A DNA stretch of 28,097 bases, taken from positions 1 to 28,097 of the forward strand of contig JADGJA010000233.1 in the NCBI GenBank assembly GCA_027596035.1. The letters are read 5' to 3'. The translations under genes and the position numbers were made by a program. Below the pieces are notes generated by a model. The model was not told the origin of the DNA. It worked only from the letters and a program-made list of their open reading frames with translations, and did not search any database. The DNA is from Thoreauomyces humboldtii. Taxonomy: Eukaryota > Chytridiomycota > Chytridiomycetes > Spizellomycetales > Powellomycetaceae. How positions within the stretch are numbered: the stretch's first letter is position 1; the number at the start of each line of letters is the position of its first letter. Positions 10,423 through 20,989 of this stretch are shown one piece after another.

Positions 10423-13400
10423 CAGAGCGTCGGAACCCGATCTCGGACGTCAACGTTCAGGGTCCGCGCTTTGAGCCTCATGTTCACGTCCCCAGTGATA
10501 AGGACGACGGGACTGGTAGCGCTATCCATCTTGGGTCCCTTAGCGCTGTGGTAATGCAGACAGCAGTGGAGGATAACGTCGTCGTTGTTGCGTCTGCGTT
10601 CGCCAGGCGCAGTTGCGGTGGCCCAGCTCTCGGTGCGCACGCTAAGATTAGTCAAGAAGTTGCCTTGAGAAGTCTGAAAACGAAGTCGGTTGGTCTGCTT
10701 AGCGGTGTTGGAAACGCGCGTCTCGATGAACGAGATGGCTGCCGCGGCGGCGATGCCTGCGGCGTCTTGGGAGGCTCGAAGTCCATCCAGTTCCGTGATG
10801 ACTGAAATCAATTGCCATGTTAAAGCCGAACTCGAAAACACAGCGGAACCTAGCTTATTCTTTACCAACAAGAGGAACGCTCACGGCCCAAGATCCAGAT
10901 TGAATGATGCTTTGTACATGCCGAAGGTTGTGCAGAAAGACATTCGTGTCGAAAACCACCGTTGTTTGCCCGGGCACAAGTTTCGGAAGAGTATGATGCG
11001 CGTCGGTGGACGAACGGTGCTGTCCTTGCAGCGCGCGACTCTGAGTGTCCAGAGCTCCATTCAGATGTAGGCGCAAAGCCTTTCGCAATGATATGCGGTT
11101 TAGGTTTACTCAATCGAGACTCGCCAGTGATTACCCTTTTCGTCTTACCCTAAGTTCGTCCAAGGTGTCGTCGTCGCCTACTTCGGACACAACACTATCG
11201 GTTTCCTCGCGTGACCGTGCTGCACCACCATGAATGTAATCTTCATAGTCCATTTCTTCTTCCTCTCCATCCGACTGGAGAGCAAGAACGGCGGCCATCT
11301 AATAACAGATACCCACGTGAGGAAAACTTCTCTCTTAACACTCTGAACAAGTTCACTTACATCGCCAGAAACTTGTTCCGCTCCTTTGGGTTTCTCGCGC
11401 ATTACAAAATATTGCTGCGTGGATCGTCCGCGATCGAAGAAGAAGACACCGGATTTCTACGTAGAACGCGTTAAAGCAGAAATCGAGAGGAAAGCCATTT
11501 CAGTCTTTGCTTTTACCATAGCAAAGATACAGCTCAAGTCGAGCAAGCGTTCTATGCGACCTTGCGCCAGTTCGTTGTCGCACAACTCGAAACGAGATCG
11601 GCCCTCAATACTGATTCGGCTAGCAAAGGTGGCGTCGATTTTAGACGGCGCAACGTGTTTGACTTTCAGAAAAGCGGGAGCTCGGCAATGACTGGCTGGG
11701 AACGCCATGCACTCTTGTAGCTCCCAGTCTTCCGGAAGAATCATTTTGTCGACAAGCTGGGTAATATTCACGCTTGCGGAAGGCACGGGCAGAATTTGAC
11801 TTGGATCTTTGGAGGGTTGAAGAAGATTGCAGAACACCGCCAAGGAGGCCCACAATCTATCATATTGCTGTTCATATGTTAACTAAACCATAATTTTTAA
11901 GATGGAAACTAAAGGCTATCTTCTTACAGCGTGGTCGAAGTACGAAGTCCATTCTGGAGGCGCCGAAGCTAGCCATAGCAGCGTAACGCTCAGATACAAG
12001 CAGCTGGGTTGCATAGCCAAGTAGTCCCCTGCCCGACTTTCGGAATGACACTTCTTCAATGCCTTGAGTTGGCTTTGCAGACATGTTTCCATGACTTTCA
12101 ATGATAACTTGACCAGAAGCTCTTTGAGGAGATCGTCCGAATCCACCGGGGCTTGACTGAATTTGCCCTTGAGCGACATGCAAGCATTGATAGCTGCGAG
12201 TTCAAACCAAAACCGTGCCTTATCGTCGGCGTCATCATTTTCATTTGTAGTGGAGGGTGTAAGCAGGTTTTCTGCGAAAGCTTGGAGTGACATGAATGAC
12301 GCAAAGATTTCAGGGAATCTTTCTGTACTGATCTTTGTATAGATGATTTCGTGAAGCCGGACGAATGTCATTTCGAGTTGCTTCTGTGCATTTGATGTCG
12401 ACTTTGGAGCGTAGGAACGGCTCGCAGCCTTGCCCATGGGTTGAGCTCCGCTCGTTCGTTCGAGACGTTTCCGGTTCGTGTCGAAGAAGAGATGCAGAGC
12501 GTCCTTTGCGCTGGGAAAAGGATTTCCCACGGTCAAACTCCGCATATACCCAAGCAAAGAATCCACATGTAATTCCCGATACATCGCTACAATAGCAAGC
12601 TGGTTGTGATACAGTCCTTTCAAAAATTATCATAATTCAGCCTCATTGTATGACGTCCAGAATGCACTTATTCCTGACCTGTTTGCGGTGATAGAAAGGC
12701 GGCCTCATTGTACAGGGCAGCGGTTTGAGACCAGTCTTTGTGTTGCGGGAGAGCGCGGCGGTCCCCACATAGATATGTATTCTCATAGCGCGCGAGATCT
12801 CCCAAGCAGTTCAGTAACCTATGCCAGACAGGCGCCAGGTTTGATACGTGCGAGCCCGTTTTCGAGCTTTCCGACAACGACGGCCATTTTGACTTCAAGT
12901 TGGCAATAGCAGAAGAATACAATGCTTTGGCCGCACTGATAAAATCAATCCAGGCATCCCTCTCAGAAGCAGAGAGCGGGTCGCCTTTCTCGACTTGCAC
13001 GTTGACTCGAAGTGATTCGACTCCTTTATAAACGCCGTTTTTCCAGGCGCGGCGTTCCAAATCGTACTTGATCCCAAGTTTGTAGTCATGCCCGACGATA
13101 AAGAAGCACAGCTCGCAGTAGCTACATACTTAATCGATCAGAGCAAACTTCGTAAAGGCGAAGCTTCGATAGATCTTACCGAAGCCGATCTGTATTGGCA
13201 GTCCGAATTTGATCTCCGACAAAGAGGCTAGCAGAAGGAGTGACGAGTACCGCTTCAAGAGCACATAGTTCTTTGTAGGCTGCTTTCAGATCTGAAGGCG
13301 CAGAAGTGGATGACTGCTGGAGCACGTTAGATTTAAGGGCTTCGAAGGGGGTACCTCACGGTCGCGTACCGTATGCCGTTGAGCGTTAGCAACCAAGGGT

Positions 13401-14414
13401 TGTTTGGACACGCTGGTGTTGCTCGAGGGTTGCACAGGAGCAACAGGTTGGTCTCTAATCACAAGAACGCGTCCTTGATGATGTGAAGCAGATGCTAACT
13501 CAGACGCGTTTGCGCTTCCAAGAAACATGGTTCCGGGTTCCTCAATCGGTATTGATCGACTTCCCCTCGGAGAAGATTGAGGACTCTCATGAAACTTTCC
13601 TTGAGCATTTTTCTGCGTGTGGCGCTTATGGCTGGGTTGAGCTTTGTGGTCAAAAAGTTTTTGTGTGTCCCACTGCGGACGATCCAGGAGTGGTTGGCTC
13701 CGCGAAGAATTGATGTCCACCAGGGTAACTTGCGTGCGCAATGCTGCCGCGCTGCCGTTATTCACATCGACCTGGTCAACGGAATCTGCGTGCATGCCTA
13801 ACCCGACAAGCCCGCGGCCCCGGATCTGTCGGGTAGGAACCTGCGTCCACTCCTGTTTCGATAGAAGTTCAGCCTTCGCAAGGGACTTTGGAATTTGTTC
13901 AGAATCCGCATGATTGCTATTGTCATCATCCCGCTTTGCACTCTGCCTGAGAGACTTGTCCGTATGCTTTGAATAGATGGGCGGGATGCCAGCTATGCCA
14001 TGGCTGGAACCATTAGAGCTTTTGGCACTATCTGAGTGAACCGATCCGCTTCCGTCGTCGTGACTGTAACTGTCTTCATCCAGGGACTCGTCGCCGGAAC
14101 CGTCGTCATCGGAAAAAACACACTCATCGCTAGACAAGAGCACAGAAATAAATCCTACTTTTCTCCAGTAGTGTACTGGGCACCGGAGTGCGTGGCAGAC
14201 GACACACGCACACACATGACACACACACACACACACACAGACACACACACCTGTCATCAGGAGCGACTTGGGAGACGAGAAGTGAGGGATCGGCAGGGAG
14301 TTGTTTCTTGTTGCGCAAGTAGCTCCTGGATTGAACCAAGTCGGGAGAGTCTTCAGAAAGTGCGTGGTCTGAACGCTCACGAGTGGAATGAGAAGAAGGC
14401 GCGGACCGCGACAT
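10422..14414 (-). CDS. SMG6: SMG6/EST1A-type nonsense-mediated decay endonuclease
   Basis: CDS complement(join(10422..10801,10866..11079,11149..11298,11361..11456,11517..11867,11928..12616,12679..13121,13180..13313,13355..14129,14251..14414)), 1131 residues. SMG6 binds phosphorylated UPF1 and cuts mRNA near premature stop codons. The N-terminal ~310 residues are Ser/Asp-rich and disordered. An EST1 14-3-3-like TPR region follows (RLLNCLGDLARYENTY, then SPQTGLYHNQLAIVAMY across a splice junction), with further helices to about 850. The C-terminal PIN nuclease has VVFDTNVF (D978), VITELDGL, NNDDVILHCCLHY (D1079/D1080) and ITGDVNMRLKA (D1110). All three acidic positions of an active SMG6 are kept, unlike SMG5. 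The protein ends just after the PIN core. All nine introns keep phase: 121, 41, 58, 62, 60, 60, 62, 69 and 64 bases. The first donor is inside a GT repeat. The start at 14414 leaves 282 bases to divergent EMC1; ATGs further upstream in frame give no better N-terminus. Confidence 0.92.
14203..14250 (-). repeat. Interrupted (CA)/(TG) microsatellite in SMG6 intron 1
   Basis: On the + strand this includes (AC)9 at 14221-14238, AG, then (AC)5 at 14241-14250, with further CA units to the left. On the coding (-) strand it is a TG tract that begins at the GT donor of SMG6 intron 1. Confidence 0.9.
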
Positions 14415-14696
14415 GAACTTCGCCGGGCGAGGAAATATTGACGACCAGCAAACAAGATATTGCGTGGAATTGCTGGAGTGGACTGCTGAGTGGGAATGTG
14501 CGTTTCGAGGGACCCACGGTGGAGGAGTGGAGGAGTGACCGGACATATGCCATAAATCATGAACTTGCACTGCCACCATTGCTCATCGGCTTCCCGCAAG
14601 CGGGCGCAAGCGTCCAGCGAGGACCCGGCGCCTGATCTCCATCCACTCGGAATAGACCCATTCGTTGAGCTATTCCCCAGCGCTTTCCACCACGCG
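14415..14696. promoter_or_regulatory. Bidirectional promoter, SMG6 / EMC1
   Basis: The 282-base gap separates divergent start codons, SMG6 on - at 14414 and EMC1 on + at 14697. Both frames extend into it through in-frame ATGs (14579 on -, an upstream + frame from 14559), but a signal peptide fixes the EMC1 start and no homology supports the extensions. No TATA box is evident. Confidence 0.5.
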
Positions 14697-17600
14697 ATGC
14701 TTGCGCCAAGTCCTCGGGGGTCATCATTGCATTGGCGTTTGCTGTTTGCCGTTCTGGCTATATGTCATGCTGCCTCAGCTGCGATTCACGCTGACCAGGC
14801 GGGGCTCAATGATTGGTGAGCGGTAGCGTGGCTGCAATTTCCACCTGACTCAGGTTCTGCTTCTGATGCATCTTATGATTGCTCCAAGGCATAAGAGCCT
14901 TGTAGGAACCCCGAAGTTTGCTTTTTACACGCGCCCGGCCCGTCGCTCGCAGCTCCACGTTGGCACGCAAAAGAACGTCATTGCACTGCTCGGCCTCAAG
15001 ACTGGGGAGTTCGGTGAGAATCTTCTGGTTTCAGCGGTCACTAGAGCGTCTTTTCTCATCCCTCTGGTAGTTTGGAGACAGGTTCTCGAACCCTCGGATG
15101 ACTTGAGCACATTGAGCCTAGGGGAACATGGTGAGGCCAAACCTCTTTTATACCCAGAAGATGCTCCCTCTAATCTTGCGCCGATATCAGGACTCCTCTC
15201 CATCTCCGGAACCTCGTCGGTGCACACTCGTCTTTGGGATTCTTCTACGGGTTTCCTCCTTTGGGACCATGTTTCCTCCACGGATGGAGATCATGGAGCG
15301 ACGGAAGTTGCGTACCATGAAGGAGACGCCCTTACGCTTGTCCATGGCAAAACGATCACCCGAATCGACATTGCAGAAGGAACGCTTAGTTGGACTTTGG
15401 ATCTAGAACCAGGGTACAACTACGACGATACTCATATCCCGGTGCTGGCGCCTCATGCTCTTTCTTCTAGAGTTACGTACGGTCGCATTTTTGTACACCA
15501 GGACTCACTATATGCCATTGGCACCAACGCTGCGTCCGAAATATCCGTCATTGTATTGGACCCTGCAACCGGCAAATCGAAAGCTGACTACCAGCCCCCC
15601 AACGGCAAAGTGAAGGACCTCAAAGAGATCTATTTCCTTGATGGAGGGGAGCAAGCATTCATGTACTGGAATGGGCCGGATCGTTCTTATAGGCAGATCC
15701 TTGGAAAGTCGTCTGACGTAGAGGAGCTTGAGGAAGTAAGTTTTCCTGCATGTGTCGATCGTCGCAAGCAACGTTTATGCTGATGGGCCTTTCAGGCATT
15801 TCAGTATGAGGGAGCCAGTGTTGTGAACGTCTTTGGATCAACTCTTGTGTTACGCGGAGACAAGGGCTTCGCTTTTGCTCGGAATCCCGAAAAGATTCAT
15901 TCCACCTTTGGCGAAGAGGTACTGCAACTTTCATTTCTAGTAGCACGCATCACGCTATTCTCACGGCCGAGTGACGCAGGCATCCGCGTTAGGCCATCTA
16001 TTCGCTGGCACTCGAAACCCTGATGATAACTATATCTCGGTCGTATTTAAGTCCACAGCCGAGGTAAAGACCTGATCTCAAGCTACTGCTGTAATCAAGA
16101 TTCTTGACTCACATCTCATCATTTCATGTAGAATGCAGTCAAAGTGGCTTTGTACGATGCAGGAAGTCTCAAACACATTGATACGTACACAGTGCCTTTC
16201 GACGAGAGCAAGTCTGGCCCTCTTGAACAGGTTAGCGCTTCCTTCGTAGAAGCTGGCATAAGAAGCTGGCATAATGATGACTACGATTGGATTCCAACGG
16301 TTTTGAGTGGAGGATGTCATATCTGGCCCTTGATCGCATGATGGCTCCAGATACTTAGCTCTGAATGCCAGCCAGTCTGAATCCGTGGCTTTTGCAGCCC
16401 TTACGATAAGTCCGTCTTGCTAACAGATGTTCGTTCACAGGCTCACTTGGACGTGTTTTCGCAAAAGGATGGAAGTCTTTCTCTCCGTCTGTTTGTTGTG
16501 ACTGCGGATGGTTCGACTCATTTATGGAAAGACGGAGAAAGCCTATGGACCCAAGCGGAGTCCCTGACGGTGTCATCGGCTGCGGAGTATGTTGATCTTC
16601 CTGAGCAGAGCCTCCTTTCGCAAGAGCATGACGAACTTGGTATGAGTTTTTCGCTGAAAGTTATGAATCTGATTGTTAACGCCATTCTGCCACAAAAAGA
16701 CGAGCAGCCTGTGGACACCGCCAGTGTGTCCCCATTGGAACGCTATTTGCGTCGCATTCGCGCACACGCAATCAAGTTTTCGGTAAGCTTGGTGACGTGA
16801 GGTGAAACCGTTTCGGTTTGCTACTATCTTACTCTTTTCGTTTCATAGACTTATCCCCAGCGCCTCGCCAATTTTATTCAGCAGTTTACCATGCCAAGCA
16901 GCACTAGTCAAATGGCCGAGCTCCATGCCGATTTCCTTGGCGTCAGGAAGCTTGTTATTTTTGCTTCCTCTACCGGCAAAATCGTCGCTCTGGACACTCA
17001 AAGTGGGAATCCTGTTTGGGAAAAATTCTTTCCTGGCCTCAACTTCACTCAGGTGGAAACGGTGCGCGCATCAAAAATTAAGTTTCCGCCAGTCATCGCC
17101 CTTATTGGACACGATGATCAGGTAGGCCCGAACCTCCAGTTTCTCTGCTTTCTGGCACAATTGTAACCTTCGTTGCCAAAGCAAACCATTCTTTATCGAC
17201 TCAATGCTCTGAATGGCGACGCGTACACGGAAGACGGTGCCGCCGCTATGGAACGTCATTCTGCCATTCAGAAGATCATCAAGCTGCCCGTTGAGGAAGT
17301 CATCGGGAGAACGCATATCATGGCTCTTGTTGGTGATGACTTGAAGGTGATACCTGCGATCTGTTAAAGCTGTCCGTCATGGTTGTTGATCCGTCATTCC
17401 TAGATTCGAGTCTCTCCATCCTCGGAAGCTGGCTTCGGGGCATTCCGAGAATTTGCACCCCAATTCTTTCTGTACTTGACCGAGGGACCAGGATCTTCCG
17501 AGATCAGCGGATACTCGGTGGAAGACAGCGGTAAAGATGTGTTTCCTCTGAAGTCTGTTTGGAAACTTGACTTTCCGGACGGCGAGGTGATCGCAGCCGT

Positions 17601-18951
17601 CGGAAGCACGTCCCCTTCCGGTAATTGCTCGTGTACCCTGGTTCGACCTCACGGAATGATTTGTTGAATAAGACTCCTGCAGAAAACTCGGTAGCATCTC
17701 TAGGACGTGTTCTCGGCGACCGATCAGTGCTTTACAAGTATCTCAACCCCAATCTCCTTGCTTTGGCAACTATCAAAACTTCTGGAGGCTCGCCTTTCGA
17801 TGGCGAATTTACATCAACCGTCTTCGCGTACCTCCTCGACACGATCACCGGAACCGTCCACTATCGGACAGAGCATAAGGGAGCCGGACATGTTTCACCG
17901 AATCTGAACTCGATTTTCCTGGTGCAAGAAGAGAATTGGGCCGTTCTCTCCTACTGGAATCATGGACCCGACGCCGTTACTCAGGAAGGTGCTGACCCTT
18001 CCGCGGACTCTGCAGAAGGTGAAGAGACCGTTAAGAAGCAGCCCCGCAAGCGCAAGCGAAAGACTGCTAGCGCTGCGGAAGTCGGAGCAGTACCGGACGC
18101 GAAAGGTTACGAGATGGCCGTCCTTGAACTGTTCGAAAGCGCATTGCCCGATCACCGCGTGGAAAGGTACATAACTGCGCATGTCAAAATAAATGAGATC
18201 CGCTTCCACTCACCCGTTTTTATTCTTATTTGTGAAGTGACACCTTCTCCTCCTTCCAAGCAAAGCGCCCCCATGTAATCTCGCAAAGTTACGCCTTTCC
18301 AAAGCGTATCAGTGCCATCGGAACAACGAAGACTGGCGCAGGCATAACTACCTCCGAAGTCCTTGGTAAGCCCAGCAAAGATTTCTTTCAGGACCGTAGT
18401 TCCAAAGCTGAGCCACCCGCATTTTAGTTGGACTTCAGGAAGGTCATTTGTATGGGATCAGCAAGAGAGTGCTTGACCCGCGCCGTCCGGTCGGTCCACC
18501 GACCAAGGACGAAAAGGAGGAGATGCTGTACCCCTACCGGGCTAGCCTCGACTTCAACCCCAAGGAAGTGGCTACATACAATCTTCACGTAAGTCACTGG
18601 TCCATCACAGGTGCATATGTTACCTCTCTAATTCTTTGATAATCTTGTGCAGGTTCCTCAAATCGCTCACATCTTGAGTGCACCAACGAAGATGGAATCT
18701 ACGTCCCTCACCATCGCCTGGGGATTGGACGTGTTTTGTGGTCGAAGGAATCCCAGCAAGACATTCGACGTACTCAGCGATGACTTCAACTACATCGCGT
18801 TACTCGGCACCATTGCCGCATGCGCCGTCGGCATCGTTGTTGCGAAGCGCATGGTAAACATCCGAGAAGGGTATCCATCTGCTTTGCGTATGTCTCACTC
18901 CCCTTTCTTTTGCAGGCCAACCAAAAAAAGTTGAATGACCTCTGGAAATAG
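14697..18951 (+). CDS. EMC1: ER membrane protein complex subunit 1
   Basis: CDS join(14697..14815,14889..15013,15071..15735,15796..15918,15980..16063,16132..16230,16441..16782,16849..17121,17182..17346,17404..17620,17683..18166,18238..18365,18443..18588,18653..18853,18916..18951), 1068 residues. EMC1 is the large lumenal subunit of the complex that inserts tail-anchored and multipass proteins into the ER. A signal peptide (LLFAVLAICHAASA, ends ~28) follows a basic start. The N-terminus of the mature chain (LNDWHKSLVG) and VWRQVLEP fit the first beta-propeller. LGDRSVLYKYLNPN, ISQSYAFP and KRVLDPRRP are EMC1 hallmarks. One membrane helix lies at 1037-1055 and the cytosolic tail ends LNDLWK. 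Fourteen introns join cleanly. Most are 57-77 bases; intron 6 is 210 and its exclusion is the least certain part. A Lys/Arg cluster at 855-864 sits in a charged insert. Several introns end in AAG rather than CAG or TAG. Confidence 0.92.
16248..16273 (+). repeat. Perfect 13-bp tandem duplication in EMC1 intron 6
   Basis: AGAAGCTGGCATA occurs twice head to tail without mismatch. It lies 18 bases after the donor of the 210-base intron, the longest in the window. It looks like a recent local duplication. Confidence 0.9.
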
Positions 18952-19122
18952 TGGTGCTGTTAGCGCAAAGACAATGCAACCGTTTCGGTGTGCATCCCAA
19001 TATTTTCCATAAATGATTGATGCTCGGAGTTGACTGGAGGAACTTTCACACGGTTTCCAGCCTGCACGCGGGGATTCTCCTCGGTGGCAGTCAGTCTGAC
19101 CTACGCAGACTTTGTGCCCGAC

Positions 19123-19665
19123 TCATGAGGTGTCCACTACATAGTAAGGTCCGTCCGTCCTGCTGGCGGCGCTCATCAGTGCCCTTCCCGAGACTTTTCG
19201 ATCGTTCGACTGTGCAGGCTCGTCTCGACGCGACCCCGCAGTGCCCGCGTTGTGCTCGCGGACCAAGGATACCAAGGGCCTCACGCCAGTCGTGTCAACT
19301 GCGCAGATGGGATGGACCATGGCGCAAAGTGCAGTGATGTCCTCTACGTAACGGGACACCTGAACAGCGGGTATGGAAAGGCCAGCGAGCTTGGCGAGAT
19401 GGGTAATGTCGGCGGGTGTCAGTTTCGGTGTTTCAGAGAACGATTTTGACGGACGAGGAGACCACACCGGGGCGGATGGCTGCTTTGTGTACATCATGAG
19501 TGGTCTGCTTCGGTAAACTAGGGACGGCTCCGTTTAGTGGACGTGGAACGTTCAGAGACTCACGATAGCGGAGTGGAGCCTTCTTGAAGTTCGAGCACTC
19601 GGGACAAGACAACTTGGCGAGGCACGACCTCCAGAGCGACGCAACAAGGATGCGACAGCGGACAT
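19123..19665 (-). CDS. GATC: Mitochondrial glutamyl-tRNA(Gln) amidotransferase subunit C
   Basis: CDS complement(join(19123..19482,19564..19665)), 153 residues. GatC is the small subunit of the GatCAB/GatFAB-type enzyme that converts Glu-tRNA(Gln) to Gln-tRNA(Gln) in mitochondria. The first ~34 residues are rich in Arg and Ser without acids (ASLLRRSGGRAS, SARTSRRLHSA), a typical mitochondrial targeting sequence. The GatC domain starts LTPADITHLAKLAGLSI. It continues through YVEDITALCAMV, VDTTGVRPLVSL, the RRDEP motif, and ends GPYYVVD. The single intron is 81 bases with a GTGAGT donor. The acceptor AAGCAG is a tandem site, so one Gln may be present or absent. The length is normal. It converges with EMC1 (171 bases between stops) and lies downstream of MCTS1 on the same strand. 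I identified GatC by motif order, not by a search. Confidence 0.85.
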
Positions 19666-19925
19666 GACGGCTGTAGCAAGAGGCAGCGACACAAAGGCGA
19701 GATCGCGAATGTCGAGGGCGATGCGTGAACTCTTCAAGCGGACCGTGACCTTTCGGACACCTAACCCTATTTTACCGCAACCCTTGAGCGCCAGGAACAC
19801 AGCACGTAAACAAAATCCAGCGAGAATGGTTTCTATGTTACAAGTGTGAAAACTGATATTCAGTCAATAAAGGAAAGAGCCCTCATGAGCTTCCAGTGCG
19901 CATCGATACAGATGGTGAAAGGGCC

Positions 19926-20771
19926 TCAACCCTCAATCTTCGCGTGCCACAGTCCATCGTTGAGAAAATGAACCAACTCAATTCCAACGCCCTTGTTGAT
20001 GGATTTTCTGCAAAAGACCAACGTTGATTGAGCGAGCTGAACCTTCAATATGGCGATGTTCTGTAAACTCACATATCCTTTGTGCTCATCTTGAGCTCAC
20101 CAAGCGCCAGAGCGTGCTCCTTTCCCTCGGCAAGGATACACACGGGTGTGTCGACGGGTAGGTCCTCATCCAACCGAGCTCCTTTCGACGTAAGGCCGGG
20201 ACACATGATGTTTGCTCCAGATAGAACAAACTTTACGGCTCCCCGGTCGACTTGTACTTTGGGCATGATGTCTGGGTCTACGGAGATGGAATACTGATTG
20301 GTTATCAATCGTCCTTCTCTGTATCGCCCGACCTAGGACATACATTTGTGTAGGATTTGTAACGTTGGGAAGTATGGGCCGTCATGGTGGTTGAAGAAAA
20401 GGAGCCGATCATTGACCATCACCACGTTTAGCCGGTCGTGACTGGAGTGAAAAGGTAGCCAAAGGAATCAGCTCACGCTCGGTGCGGTCGACCTCTTCGC
20501 CGAAGTTTCGTCCAGTACCATTTGATGAGGATCAATGGGTCCTTCTTCGGAATCAGCTCCTCTATGTACGGGTTCAAGGCAGGATACTGTTCAAGGATCT
20601 TGGATCTGATTCCTCTTTGAACAGAAGACTTTACTTTGGACTTGCCGGATATGTCGTCGTGCGTAAACCTGAAGGAGGCACAATGCCATCAGTTCTCAGG
20701 CTAATGAGAAGGGTCAACGGAGCCTGCATCAGTGGTGAGTAGGACCTCCGAAGAACTTACTTTTTAAACAT
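19926..20771 (-). CDS. MCTS1: Translation re-initiation factor MCTS1 (Tma20)
   Basis: CDS complement(join(19926..20007,20073..20277,20344..20441,20519..20668,20761..20771)), 181 residues, the same length as the human protein. MCTS1 pairs with DENR (Tma22) to recycle 40S subunits and help re-initiation after short upstream reading frames. The protein starts MFKKF, continues RGIRSKILEQYPALNPYI and IPKKDPL, then CHDRLNVVMVNDRLLFF, GPYFPTLQILHKYP, and the PUA domain AVKFVLSGANIMCPGL, with LNDGLWHAKIEG at the C-terminus. Homology fixes all four introns (92, 77, 66 and 65 bases). Only 11 coding bases lie in exon 1. It diverges from CTNNBL1 with 218 bases between starts. The identification is secure. 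Confidence 0.95.
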
Positions 20772-20989
20772 TTTGTTGGGATCGAAGCTTAAGAAGAGGA
20801 CAAAATCCCAACCCTTTGAAGCGGTAAGTCACGCTCCGGTAAACTGGTACCGGTCCACCGGCTTACCGGTTAACGGACGTCTGGTACCGGGTGACTTCTT
20901 GTGGGCTCCCTCCCACGCATCCTTCACCCAGCCAGAGATCGTCTGGCAAATAACTTCGAGCGCCAAGTTATTACGCACCTCCTTCCACC
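20772..20989. promoter_or_regulatory. Bidirectional promoter, MCTS1 / CTNNBL1, with CTGGTACCGG repeats
   Basis: The 218-base gap separates two divergent start codons. Its centre carries two exact copies of the 10-mer CTGGTACCGG at 20844-20853 and 20881-20890, whose cores GGTACC are palindromic. Related CCGGT, ACCGG and TACCGGT units lie at 20836-20840, 20857-20861 and 20864-20870. The cluster spans about 55 bases, roughly midway between the genes, and could bind a factor acting on both. Confidence 0.5.

Noticed and set aside
14210..14260. CA-rich tract as a possible telomeric or CRISPR-like repeat
   Set aside because: It is a simple dinucleotide microsatellite inside an SMG6 intron, with no spacers and no telomere unit.
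20278..20343. A 21-base intron inside the MCTS1 third intron region
   Set aside because: It keeps frame but inserts about 20 residues absent from the family. A 66-base intron ending at 20278 gives LHKYPDIMPK, which aligns exactly with MCTS1. This also warns against trusting other ultra-short introns too readily.
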